From the NCBI GenBank assembly GCA_008921705.1, contig VFFE01007188.1, positions 715,844 through 779,843 of the forward strand: a stretch of 64,000 nt of DNA, written 5' to 3'. How positions within the stretch are numbered: position 1 is the stretch's first letter; each line of letters opens with the position of its first letter. Position numbers and translations under genes: made by a program. The stretch is from Burhinus oedicnemus. Its lineage: Eukaryota > Chordata > Aves > Charadriiformes > Burhinidae. Below the pieces are notes generated by a model. That model worked only from the letters and a program-made list of their open reading frames with translations, did not search any database and had not been told where the DNA came from. This document shows positions 37,486-49,797 of this stretch, piece after piece.

Positions 37486-39772
37486 AGTCCTTCTATGCTC
37501 ACCTTCACCATGCTGGGTATCCCCAGTTACTAAGAAGGAATCTGTGGGTTGAAGCCAGCTCAAGTCCTTTGCTGTTTTCAAAGTTCATTTTGGTTTTGTT
37601 GTTTTGATGCTATATGTTGGACTGAGCCACATATACATTTCCCCCATTCTAGTATAGCTAGCTGAGGAAGACATTCGTACCTTTTTTGATTAACTCAGAG
37701 AAGGCCATTTACAAAAACAGTTGATTCACTCAGCTGATACAGTCATTATCTAAAATAAAGGCCACCTTCTTGTCCCCTTTGTGTTAAGATAAATTGGGTT
37801 TTCTTTGCAACAGTCAGTCAGTACTTCTTCCCTGAGCTTTGTGAGTACACCTCTTGTGCCCGTTTCCTCTGTGCCTTCTTGATTGTTCACATTCACTTAA
37901 TAAGTATTCTCCACTTCATCATTAGAAAGGCTTCTGAAAGGAAAAAGGAGGTTTTTTTGTCATTAGATATTTTCATAACCTTTCATAAAGAAGGTGAAAT
38001 TTATTTGAGAAATTTGAGAAATACTGCCTTTGGGGGAGAGGCACATGACACAAGACACATCTGTTCCAATTAGCCTGCTGAATCTAAGATGTTCCCCTCA
38101 TGAAGAGAGTAAACTATTAGTTTTGTGATTAATTTTCCACCTCTTGGTTTTGTGAAATAAATTATATTTCAGCCAAGCTTGCCTGTGCTGTAAAAGCAGT
38201 TCTGTCAGGTAGTGAAGGATGATGCATGGAAGACATTGTAATATTACGCTTGTAGCAGTGGAGTTTGGCTGTTATAGGATAAATACCACTTATAAAAATT
38301 AAGGGAAAAACTTTGTGGTAATATTTCTTTTAACTGAAAATCAATGCACTAAATAATTTCTTATATCTTTTCTCATCACCTCAAATGTAACTACAATGAG
38401 CCTGGTACCACTGATGAATAATGTAGGGAAAGAGCAAGACCACATTCTTTCCTTGTTTTCTGAGTAAATTTATTTTCCATAGGGTTTGGTAGGAAAAGAA
38501 CATGGAAATTAAAAATTGACTTGCTTTGTAAAAGTGAAGAACGTATCTGCACAGGCTGCATTTTTTCTTGGCTATTTTTTCCAAATATTTTAAATTAATA
38601 AAGTTATGGACTTGTTATGTCTTATTTGTTTGCTTTTTTTTCTCCCTGATAATGACAAAAGAAAAAAAATAATAATTTCATTAAAGTCTGTTTCAAATGA
38701 AATTCCACAGTATGTATTTGACCATTTGCTGGTTATTTTTGTACAAACATGAATTAAACTGTCTTCAACACTTAGAAAAGTGAAAAACAAATAAAGATAC
38801 ATTTAAAAAATTGATTGAAAATGGCACTAGGCCAAAAAAAAAATCATCCATATCAGCACGAATTGCTGTAACACAATATCTGGGGCCTTTTTTGCTATGA
38901 TTGTCAGTCACATATTTGAATGTATTTATGCACTGATACAGAAAACTGAATTCATATATATTTCCTAATTAATTTTTTTCACTTTATCATTTTTACGGAT
39001 AGGGCTTACACAGAGTTTTACATTTTTGTGGAAAAGGTTTTACATTAGTACAGAACTCGATACGTATTCATGGATATCAAACAAAAACATGTTACTGCAA
39101 TTTAATCTTTCTCTGATTTAATCTTGTGCTAGTTTAATTTCAAACAGCAGCATTTCTATGTGGCCTGAAGTCTTACAAGGATTCATAAAAAAGTCTCGTT
39201 GACAAAGGATTACAAGAGTAAATACATTATGTGATGAAGCCATGAACCAAAGATTCCGTATCTGCTAGGGATAATAATAATAAGGCTGAATGAAACCTTA
39301 TTACAGATGTACAAGACCCCCCAAAAAGAAGAAAAAGAGAAAAAAACCAAACCAACAAATCAGTAATATTTTTCTTTAAATGATGGCAGTGGACCATTAA
39401 AAATATTGAGAAGTTCATGAATATACATGCACTTCTGCCTTTGATGTTAAACACAAAATAAAACCCTAATGATGCTCAACGGAACCTATTATGAGAGAAG
39501 GAAAACAGTAAATAGTTGTTGGTCAAAGCAGATACAAAATAATGTTAGGTTGCTTTTAGGTAACTTTGCAAATAGTGCCATTTATGTGGAAAAGAAATAT
39601 CTGATAACGTGGAATGCCAATTATATACAGTGTTTATTATGCTTTACTGCATATCAAAATAATATAGATGAGAATAGTCAAGATAGATAGAAAGGCAGTA
39701 AGAGCAAGATCATGGGTAGATATAACTTAGGTGTTTAAGTTAGGATCCAAAGGGAAGAGTTATCTCACCTAA
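37486..39772. other. AT-rich non-coding DNA
   Basis: No gene or named repeat is seen. A nine-base tandem pair (tttgagaaa twice, 38004-38021) and A/T runs are the only structure noted. Confidence 0.55.
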
Positions 39773-40078
39773 TTGTCAGGGCCCCAAGAACACCACCCAA
39801 CCTCACTCCCCCTGATGAACCTCACCTGGGACACTCCCCCTGCTCAAGGCCAGGACCCCATTTCAGCACAGTAGAACGCCACCCTGATCCCAGTGATGAT
39901 GTGGTGGTACCTGTGCCCACTCCTGACTCTGTCCTTGCCTCTGGCTGGCCTTGGCCGACATTGTGAGGAGTTCACCTCCTGGATGGGCCTATCAGGCTCA
40001 GCTCTCCCCTTGACAAAAGCACTGGGGGACCCTATTATCAGCTGCAACCCTGCTCACTGCACTAAGCAGTGGGGGAAA
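39773..40078. repeat. GC-rich interspersed repeat, copy B
   Basis: A GC-rich block of about 300 bases in AT-rich DNA, starting ttgtcagggcccc. It aligns in order with copy A at 13093 over at least the first 190 bases (ccaccc, aacctcacctggg, ccaggacccc, atttcag, ccagtgatgat). Overlapping frames on both strands (39844-40047 minus, 39893-40087 plus) reflect few stops in GC-rich DNA. I do not recognise the family. The right edge at ggggaaaagg is approximate. Confidence 0.6.
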
Positions 40079-40535
40079 AGGCTTTAAAATTGTGGAAGTT
40101 CTTAGCTTCAGAGTCATAGAAAGGTATTTATTATTTTCTTAGATTTAACTACATTTGTTTGATTCATAAAAGCATAGCTGGCTTTAATTCTAATACAAAT
40201 ATTCACATGACTGAATTTTTTACTTATGTATTTGACAGATGCTTGTATTGTTCCTAAAGAGCTAATGAAAAACTATAACATCAGCTAGATTAAGCTGGTG
40301 ATTTTCAGCTAATGATGGAGTAAACAATAGCATGTTAATTTAAAATTGCAACATTGTACCAAGTGAGATGGAATTACTTATTCAAGTAATCTAACGAGCA
40401 TCAAACTAAGTTCATAAATCCCATAATAAAATACCCAACTGGAAGGATTAGTAACAGATATGCAAATTCAGGGATCCTAACATATGGAAAACAAAATAAC
40501 CCAGGCCTTCCATGTCCTGAGAGAGTTCTCTGCAG
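40079..40535. other. AT-rich non-coding DNA
   Basis: About 450 bases with nothing recognised between the GC-rich repeat and a CR1. Confidence 0.55.
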
Positions 40536-41194
40536 ACCAGGTATTGGTAGACAGCCGGCTAAATAGGAGCCAGCAGTGTGCCCAGGTGGCCAAGAAGGCC
40601 AACAGCATCCTGGCCTATATCAGGAATAGTGTGGCAAGCAGGACTACAGAAGTGATTGTCCCCCCTGTACTAGGCACTGGTGAAGGCCGCACCTTGAATA
40701 CTGTGTTCAGTTTTGGGCCCTTCACTACAAGAAAGACATTGAGGTGCTGGAGCGTGTCCAGAGAAGGGCAATGAATCTGGTGAGGGGTCTAGAGCACAAA
40801 TCTTATGAGAAGCGGCTGAGTGAACTGGAGAAAAGGAGGCTGAGAGGAGACCTTATCACTCTCTACAACTACCTGAAAGGAGGTTATAGCAATGTGGGGG
40901 TTGGTCTCTTCTCCCAGATAACAAGCAATAGGACAAGACGAGATGGGTTCAAGTTGTGCCGGGGAGGTTTAGGATGGATATTAGGAAAAATTTCTTTACC
41001 GAAAGCATTATCAAACATTGGAACAGGCTGCCCAGGGAAGCGGTGGAATCTCCATCCCTGGAGGTATTTAAAAGACAGGTAGATGTGGTGCTTAGAGACA
41101 TGGTTTAGTGGTGTTTTTGGCAGTGTTAGGTTTATGATTGGACTCGATGATCTTAAAAATCCCTTCCAACCTGGATGATTCTATGATTCTATGA
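40536..41194 (+). mobile_element. CR1 LINE, plus strand
   Basis: A 5'-truncated CR1 ending in the classic tip gatgattctatgattctatga. Two overlapping plus frames keep the ORF2 C-terminal region. Frame 40484-40774 covers [15 protein letters not shown]. Frame 40744-41082 carries [17 protein letters not shown] and [18 protein letters not shown]. The switch between them near 40680-40750 is a frameshift, and the HWNRLP motif falls in yet another frame (acattggaacaggctgccc). A short duplicated-looking insert, ctaggcactggtgaagg, lies at about 40670. It is the same subtype as 13601 and 28301 but in the opposite orientation. Confidence 0.92.
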
Positions 41195-43790
41195 AAAGAC
41201 CACAACGGTTTCTTTCCCTTCTCGTGACTTGCAAATGTAATCTATAAGGCAGCAAAGGAAAAGTTGTGTCTGGCTCTGCAGTTTCAGTAAGCATATATTA
41301 TTTCATACAGGAAATAGTGATATGCTGATATACTTGCCATCTAGCTGTTTGTTGCCTAGCTTAGACACCTAACTCTCCTCCAGTTACTATCTGAAGACCT
41401 TTGGGCACCTACCTCAACTGCATGATTGATCTTGGAGCTAGAACCTGTAGTGCTGAACATCATGGTAGGCAGTCCTTGGATCAGTATCCAGCATACATTT
41501 TAAAGTCTGTCTCAAGAATCTCATTGAAAACCTACAGTATTTAAGCAATTTTGAAAGTGATATCTATTAAAATCAAAACCTTGCAAATCTATTTGCATGC
41601 AAATGAGTTTGCCTGGGTTACCAAGAGGAAGGATGGCATGGGTACACCAGAAAATGGGAATGGAAGTGGAAAAGTAGTAGGGAGGACAACTGAGGTCTTA
41701 GAAGTTTACAACAAAGACAATGTTGTAAAGAGGTAACTCTAGTTTTCATAGTTGTTTTACAGATGATGCCTTGCAATTTTATTTTTTCCCCCTCATATAC
41801 TCAAGAAAAGTAGTTTAGCTATTTATATTCTATGAAATGATACTACCTTATATAATTTTTTTTTTTTTTTGATGACAGTATTTTAGGAATTTGACCAAAG
41901 ATATGGGTGTTCATGTGAGGTTTTTCTGACATTAGAAACAGAACATGGCTATTTTCCTGTCAAGGGTAAAGATATTGTTACCAGAGAAAAAAGTGTTCTG
42001 GAATGGGAGGACAGAAAACTGTTTGGACTGTTTAACCTACGATTTGTTTGGACTGTTTTACCTACAATTTTTTTCTCCTAGTTTAATCTCCTAATTAAAT
42101 GAGATACAAGATCGTTGCTGACTTTTCAGAGCAATCTCCAGATAAAATGGTTTGTAATGGAAGAATGTAATTGTGAAACAACCAAACAAAAAAAATCTTT
42201 GATCACACTATCATATGAATTAGTGTATTTCCTGAACTAAGTAGCAAGTGCATAGTGATGTTCTTTGTCCTAGATAACTACATAAAATTCTCAGTTTTTT
42301 TTTTTTAAATAAGTGAACACTTCACTTTTGCTTAGAGCCAAAGTTGGAGAACTTTTGTACTCCCAGAACCAGGCTAGTGAGTTATCAAACCAGCAATTTC
42401 AAGATAAGCAAGTAATATGTTATTTTAGACAGAATTCCAGAGTGCCTATCTGACCCTGAATGAAGTATACAGGCTAATTGCCCTCTGAGTTCCTGTCCAC
42501 TAGAGTACATTACTGGTTGCATCTCATATGATTTGCCATCTCCAAACCAGTCGATTGTATGTCCAAGGATAACCTGATGGAATTACATTAGCTGTGTTCT
42601 TGCCAAGGGAATCCTAAGACAGCTGGTTATGGCACTTTTCCTGATGCTTTTCACTGTGGGGGTGGGGCAGCATTTGGGATGAACATGTTTTGCAGTTATT
42701 TGTCATGACTACAAAGTCTTTGCTACACATTTCTAAATGTAATATATTAGTTTTAGTCCTTACTACACACAAAAAGGAAACTTTACTATGTGGTAGGTAA
42801 TTTGCAATTTGTTTTACCTAAAGAAGGAAAGAAGTGGATAAACAAGAAAGATGAGAAGCAAGAAAATTATTTCAGAGCATAAAGTTCTGACTTTGAGTGT
42901 GGAGTAAAATCAGGTTAATAAATGTCCAATGAGCATGTAACAAGTTTGCATTTCTTAGAATATTTTTTTTCCACGTCCTAATACAGCAGAACAAATAAAT
43001 TGTTTTTAAGCAACCAGTACGACACTGTACACAATGAGTTGTTTCTTGAGCAGTTGAAATCCAGCTAATTAGTTTCAACAGAAAGAAAAAAAATACTGGC
43101 AAATCATATAATGAAACAGAATCTTTCTGTTAAAATCAGAACTCTTAGAACAGAGGATAAAAGTAATCATATTAATAACAAGCAGTAATGCAGATGAGTA
43201 ATCTACCAAGAACCTTACCACTAATATTGCTGTAAAATAACCTTAACCATCAAGAACAGTCATGAAATCAGGTTATCACAGATTTCTTTCTGCTATGAAT
43301 GCTAGGATCTCAAAATCACCTCTGTTTTGCTATGACAGACAAGACAGTGAAGGGTGCACTTGAATTTGATGCTGGAGAATCCTTCAAAGTTTGCTTAAAG
43401 AACAAGACAATCTTTCTTTAGGAGAATAATTAAGGCTAATAACCACTTATTAGTAACTGCTGCTACCAACAAGAAAGGAACAAACCCAGAAATGGTGAAG
43501 TAGTGCTGAGTATTTAAACCATTGCACTGGATCAGAGATTTAACCATTTAAACTAATGCACTGTCTTTCTAAAGATGTTTTGTGTCAGGTGTTATCTAGG
43601 AAGTGAGGAAAAAGAAACCCCTACAGTTGGCAGGTACAGTACAAGGCTTGGATATATTTTGCTTTTGAAGATCTTATCCTATGAAATTAAAACAGTTTGG
43701 TTTTTTTTTTATAAAAATCCAATCTTAACAAATGTCTTTCCTGGATTAGCTCAGTTCTGTCCTTAAAACATATATATCTGAGCTTAGAGT
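41195..43790. other. AT-rich non-coding DNA
   Basis: No gene is seen. A T run of 15 (41856-41870) and a 25-base tandem duplication (42021-42070) are present. Confidence 0.55.
42021..42070. repeat. 25-base tandem duplication
   Basis: Two adjacent 25-base units start gtttggactgttt at 42021 and 42046 and differ at two positions (23 of 25 identical). No further unit is seen on either side. Confidence 0.9.
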
Positions 43791-43840
43791 NNNNNNNNNN
43801 NNNNNNNNNNNNNNNNNNNNNNNNNNNNNNNNNNNNNNNN
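43791..43840. other. Assembly gap (50 N)
   Basis: A run of exactly 50 N. It is followed directly by a T homopolymer of 22 bases. Confidence 0.98.
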
Positions 43841-43862
43841 TTTTTTTTTTTTTTTTTTTTTT
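43841..43862. repeat. T homopolymer beside the gap
   Basis: Twenty-two consecutive T immediately after the N run. The tract may extend into the gap. Confidence 0.9.
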
Positions 43863-44412
43863 CCCTTCCTTTTTTCTTTAAAGAGTTGATTCCAGCTGTG
43901 CTTGCCTTAGGTTAGAATGAACTTGACACTGTTTCTGTTAATGTTTTACTTTTATACTTGTTCTTAGATTTTCCACCAGATCAGAGTTTAGTCTTTCAAA
44001 AGACTGCAAGATTTTCTGCTTTATTTTTCTCTGGATAGTACTGATGTACAAAACTTAAGAAAGTGATGACAAATTTCTAATGCCTCAGTATAATTTTCTA
44101 TTCATTCTCTTCCACTTGTATACTTACTCACAGAAGCTGTTAATGAGGTGTGTTAGAAATAAGATTTAGCAGAAAAAAAACCCCAAACCTGGTTACCTCC
44201 TTGTTTTCATAAGCACCCTTAATAATCTTCCAGAGGATACTTTTTCCCAGTGGGACTTGTTGCAGTACTGCTTTCATATGTTGTCAGTAACTTCATGTTT
44301 TGATTCTCTTCTGTTATGTGAAGGAAGCTTCTGAGCATAGACACAATCTTCTTTGATATTGCCCTAAGCAACTGGAGCCTTTTAAAGGCGCTCAATAACT
44401 AAAAGAAGGAAG

Positions 44413-44443
<31 letters not shown>

Positions 44444-46438
44444 AAAAAAAAAGGGGCAATTCAGCAACAATTCTGTTTCTGTAGAAAAGAAAAAGTATAT
44501 AGGTAGTAAAACAATAATGGGAGAACAGTTCCAACAAACACTGGTGAGATTCAGAACCACCGAAGCCCAGAGAGTTCTAGTTTAATGTGAGCATCATAAT
44601 GTGAATACCATGTTAATAAAGAAGGGAAAAAAATGAAAAAAGAAAAAAAGATATAGAAAAGGAATGATCAAATGTCCACAGAAATAATTGAAAAAGGCAC
44701 GAGAGAACACTGCAAAGACTTGGCACCGATATAACCAAAGGAAAGAATGGGGAAAAAGGGAATGATATTGTGACTACAACCAATATAACAGTTTTTCTGT
44801 TGCTAGGAATTAGGGTGAAACAGCATGTTTCTTTTCTTTTAAAGTAATTCTTTTAAAATAATTAAAAATTTATTCTGAGAAATTGACTCAAACACTGAAA
44901 GATTATTCAGTATGATGAAGCAGTTTTCAAAGTAAGAGTTGCAATCCTAGTAAAAGAATTAAAATATCCATTTTTAGATATTTAGGAACACATCTGTAAA
45001 ATGAGTCTAATGAATATGTAAAAACTGAGACAAGAGTTAATGCACTTTGCACAAGAGCCAACTCTTCCATCCCTTCTGGAGTGTAGCAAGAGTAGACACT
45101 GGTTAGCATCTCCCCAGAAATATAAATGTGTTTGTGTATACATAATTAAAAATATATATAAATGTATTTGTTCAGATTGGGTCATTAGAAAGGCTAATTA
45201 ATTGAAAGGAACAATCCAGTTTTATCCATGATTTCAAAAGGGACAATGTTGGATTCTTGGTAACCAGCTACCACCAAGAAAGTAAAATGTTGGCACACAG
45301 GAAGCATGTGAAATTGCATATCTGACTTCCAGCTTTTTGTACACAATAGTGGAGTTCTTGTGTGTTATCAGGCAGAACTGCACATTTTGTAAGGTGCTTT
45401 CAGAAAATCTCTCCCTGAAGATAAATGATGAAATCCTGTTTAGGAGAAAGAGATACACACTTTCATATACACAAAAGGGTAGAAAATTCAAAACATAAAT
45501 ACTAAACAAGATAACTTGAATTATTTTTCTGATGATAGGTAAATACCATTATGCAACGTTGCCAACTTCAACTGATTCTGCAGTGGAACACCTATAATCA
45601 AAAAGCAGAAATCCCTTTATTACCACCCCCAAGAAAGAAGACATGACATGTATTACATTAATAAAAACCGTAAGAAAATTAATCCTGAAATTATTTGCAT
45701 AAAGTAGTGCAGTATGAATGTATTTTGCAGCACGTACTATGTCCAAGGTATTTCACAAGGAAAAGGTAAGATACACTAAAATAAAAATTTTAATGTTCAT
45801 ATGAAAAATTCTGAGCAAGAATCTTGAGATCATCATAAAAGAAACAAGAATTACTATATTAATGCATTATGTATAAATAAGAAATCATGTCTATTCTTTC
45901 CCCTACTTAATGATGAACTAATAATTGAAGAGAAATAGTCTTTTGGTGAGTGGTGGTGGCTACACAGAGACAACGTATGTGTTCTTTTTCACATTTAAAA
46001 AAAAACTAATAAAAAGAAGACATTAACATGCTCCTTATCCTGAAGGAAAAGGAGATGAGCAAGTGTTGAATAGATACCAGAAACACATATTGGTAAAGCA
46101 CAGCAATGATAAGTCTCAGAAATGGTTTAGTTTAGCAACAAGAAGAAAAGTCATTCACATCTTGTAACCCCTAAGAGGTCCCTGAGGACAGTTGAACACA
46201 TGGCTACATCACACAGCAGACATGCATGAACTGGAAGGGTACAGAACCTGAGGCCCTTCTGCTTTTGGATCACAGTTTTCTCCCCATCCTGGAGTAATAG
46301 CTGACTGGAATGATAACTGTCATCTTAAACGGGGAATGGTCAGGTTTACAAACATATATTTCCATCTATACTGAATCTTTATAGCACAGGAATTTGGCCA
46401 TGAAATATAAAATAAGGCCATGGCATTTAGGCTCAGAG
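43863..46438. other. AT-rich non-coding DNA
   Basis: No gene or named repeat apart from the A-rich tract at 44413-44452. Confidence 0.55.
44413..44452. repeat. A-rich homopolymer tract
   Basis: Eighteen A, one G, then twenty-one A. No retrotransposed sequence is recognisable just upstream. Confidence 0.9.
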
Positions 46439-46760
46439 TTGGATTTGTTCAGCCTGGAGGAGAGAAGGCTTCAGGGAGACCTTACTGCCACCTTTCAGTA
46501 CTTAAAGGGGGCCTACAGGAAAGATGGATACAAACTTTTTAGCAGTGCCTGTAGCGATAAGACAAGGTGTAATGGTTTTAAACTGAAAGAGAGTAAATTT
46601 AGACTAGATATAAGGAAGAAATTTTTTATGATGAAGGTGGTGAAACACTGGAACAGGTTGCCCAGAGAGGTGGTAGATGTGCCATTCCTGGAAACATTCA
46701 AGGTCAGGTTGGACGGGGCTCTGAGCAACCTGATCTACTTGAAAATGTCCCTGCTCATTG
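46439..46760 (+). mobile_element. CR1 LINE, plus strand, 3' tip missing
   Basis: A CR1 piece with an unusually well-kept frame (46394-46783, 129 codons). It reads LFSLEERRLQGDLTATFQYL, then GFKLKESKFRLDIRKKFF and [10 protein letters not shown]. This is the conserved C-terminal end of ORF2. The copy stops at aaaatgtccctgctcattgca, so the last 60-80 bases of a normal CR1 tail, including the ATTCTATG repeats, are missing. As CR1 inserts from its 3' end, a missing tail points to a later deletion or rearrangement. The opposite-strand frame at 46513-46728 is a shadow. Confidence 0.9.
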
Positions 46761-48570
46761 CAATCAGTATCTTCAAAACTTGATTAATGAAAGACTATTG
46801 TCTCCCATGTTCTTTTCTCCAAAATATTCCATGTTGTAAAGCAAAAAAAAGGCTGCTTGATTTCTTTGACAGATTTAACTTAAAATAGAGTGTATTACTG
46901 ATGAAAACTAAAAAAAAAACCCAACCTGTTTTACCCAGATAAAAATATTTTCTCATCTTTCACAAAGAATAAATACAGTAACCACCTCACAATATTGTTT
47001 ATTTTAAGACATACATAGTTGCAACAGAAGAGTTCATTCATAGTAGTTTAACTCTTAGAATCATTGAAAAATAACATAATTCAAGAATCCACAAAAAAAT
47101 TTTCCATCCCTTTATCCTTGGATAAAGCACACTCAAACATCGCTCAAACCTCTGTCATCTAAGTATCTTCTGCAGTAAACCAGAAATTACCAAATACAGG
47201 TAGCTGTGAACCAACTAGGAAATGAGAGAGATGGCAAAGTGCTGATTCCTGACAGTGGATTCCCCACCCATTTGTTTTTTTTTTTTGTTTATTCATTTAT
47301 TTTCCCCTCAGGGATTTCTCATTAAAGATAGCGTTCTCCTTGACAATAAAACATGAGGTAAAACCTTGTCTTCACGTTTTGTCTCCTAGGAGAGGTTTAA
47401 TGTCAGTGAACTTCACTTTAATCAGAAACCTATGTTGACTTTCTCATTAGATACAAATTCTCTCCCTTTTCAGCTCTTCATTATTTCTGGTAACTGGTTT
47501 TCTTTCCCATAAACTCATTTCTCCATGAAATATTTCACTACTATTGAGCTCCTCAGCCGTTCACTTCAGCTGCTCAGAAATTTGCAGTCTTCCTCACAGA
47601 CAAAGTTCTACAGTACCCACAGGGTCCTGCTTTCTGTCTCATCACTCCATTCATGTATCCATTCCTCTTTCATTTTTCTGTTGGAGTCATCCATTTTTCC
47701 TTTTCCCAGGTTCATTATGTCCATTTTCAGAGGTGCAAAGGAACAATACATAGAATTACAAAATAGTAGAAACTTCTGAAAACAGAATATATTTACTGAA
47801 AAATGGCAAAAGTTTGTCTTTTGTGAGATAATTGCTTGGTTTAGAAGAATTAAAATGACAGAGTTTGGCAATTGACACAAAAATGTATAATTTCAGGGGC
47901 TGGAGAAAAAAATATTCAATAAACCTATTTAATATCATGATTTTGTGTACTGGCTTCTTTGCATTACCTCCCTTCTGTTACCTACAACCCATTAAACTGC
48001 CTCCATTGAAGTAACGTATTACTTATTCTGCAGCAAATTAAAGATTTTCTGAATTATTTTTTCTCTTGGCTTGTTTCCTGTTGCAGTCAGACTTAATAAC
48101 CAGTACTCAGGTGGGTGGACCAGATCATCCCATGCAACGTATGTGGGCTACAGAAACTCTTCTTATATGTGAAACCAAAAATCTATTATATTCTGATATC
48201 TTAACAGTATAATCAAAGTATTATTATCACAGGTCCAATCATTATCAAAAAGGAAGGGAATTAAAAAAAAAAAGTAGCACTACAGAGAAAGTATCAATTA
48301 TAATTGAAATAGTTGAAATTGTTATCCATACAGTTCCTAGTGTCGTCTTCTTTGGTAACATGCTCAGCCTTACCCTGTCACTCTGGGTCCTAAAGGGTGT
48401 TTTGTTCTGGGGGAAGGAGAACTACAGTGAGTGTCTGGAGTCCTTTCTAGGGAGGAACATAGTGTTGGTTGTGTGTGAGTCTGATGATGAAGCTTAAGTC
48501 CTGTCTTCTTGTACTGAGTCTGCTTAGGGTAATTTTTGTATTTATATATGCACAATGGTCATCACAAATG
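46761..48570. other. AT-rich non-coding DNA
   Basis: No gene or named repeat is seen. Overlapping short frames at 47525-47938 on both strands are not credible. Confidence 0.55.
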
Positions 48571-48728
48571 GTCAATTACTTGTCACTAGCAAATGCAACC
48601 TTGTAAACCAAGTAAAATCAGTTTAGGGATAAGCTATGAAGAAAAGGTAATTAAGCATGCATAGTTTACCTCTAAAATGTTTTTTACTCAGTTTGCAAGG
48701 TTTCATTGTCTAGTGACAAGTAACTGAC
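48571..48728. repeat. 158-base imperfect palindrome (fold-back element)
   Basis: The left arm, 48571-48637, and the right arm, 48661-48728, are reverse complements over 68 aligned columns, with 55 matches, 12 mismatches and 1 gap by my hand count (about 81%). The best block is a 14-base exact match, ttacttgtcactag on the left arm. The 23-base spacer runs from gaagaaaagg to aagcatgc. It is not CR1 or an LTR, and no frame crosses it. It could be a decayed palindromic MITE, a hairpin-forming transcript, or an old inverted duplication. Flanking target duplications are not apparent. Confidence 0.8.
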
Positions 48729-49767
48729 TGATTAGCGCTTATACACCTTGAGGCCTATTAGCATTCTGTGCATGCACTTTCACAGCTTCTGCTACCACAC
48801 TGGACTTGCATTTTTGGAGGGTCCTATTAGCCATCTCCTACTTTTCTTTAACAGACTTCATATTGCTTTTTCCTGATAGTGTAACTTATGTTGTATTAGC
48901 ATAACCTAGTCAGACATGCATCCTTGTTTTAGGTCATTGAATAGTTTATTGTTTACAAGTAATAGCCTATTAAAAGACATATATGTATGTGTATATGTAT
49001 AAACATATATAGAGATAAAAAGCATTGAAAACTGCTTGTTATTGCCATCTGCTACTTATAACAATATACTTCATAACATTACTCAACAATGGTTTACACT
49101 TTGGGTCAAGTGCACTCTAGGACATATGCAAAGTTGTAGTCTTCAGAGAGTCCTGATAGCAACATCCCAACTTCACTTTATTACAAGATCCAGGTGTGCA
49201 CCATCTCCACATATTGACTGATATACATGTGAAGAGAGCGCTAAAGTGCGTTTTAGTAGGGTCAGGATGCTTGGGAGACCAAGGTGCTATAACCTGGTAG
49301 CTATGTAACCGAGGTTTTCTAGAGATCTCCATACACAAGAGTCTCCAAAATACAAATGTTCCTATTTGTTACTCCCCTTTCTGAAAGATGGAATATTTTA
49401 GCATGAGTAAGAAATCGCTCAATTATTATGTAGTTCTCTTTTGAAGCAGCTGCATAGTTAGCTAAGTAAACAATTTACCTTTTTTTTTGCATACAGCAAA
49501 TTATTTCTTCATTAATATGGTTTTCCATCATCCAGCCAATTCCAGCTGATTCAAGATTTATTCGTAAATGTGAACGTAAACAGAATCTTATTTATTAGCC
49601 TTTCTACAGAAGCAGAAAGATTAAAATAACATTAACTTACAGCTCAAAAATACAAACCCCAAGATAAATTTAATTCCACAGAAGATCCACTTATATAAAT
49701 CCCTGAGAGTAAAATAATCATTGGTTGGATTGCATTTTTTCAGATGGAATGAAAAGTAACTGTTTGG

Positions 49768-49797
49768 TTTTTTGTTTTTTTGTTTTGTTTTTTTTTT
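49768..49797. repeat. T-rich low-complexity tract
   Basis: T runs broken by single G bases on the plus strand. Confidence 0.8.

Noticed and set aside
37186..37533. 115-codon plus-strand open frame
   Set aside because: It is the antisense of a CR1 reverse-transcriptase fragment.
44413..44452. Poly-A tail of a processed pseudogene
   Set aside because: No recognisable coding or repeat sequence upstream and no flanking duplication found; kept as a simple repeat only.
46513..46728. Minus-strand open frame
   Set aside because: Antisense shadow of the CR1 coding frame at 46394-46783.
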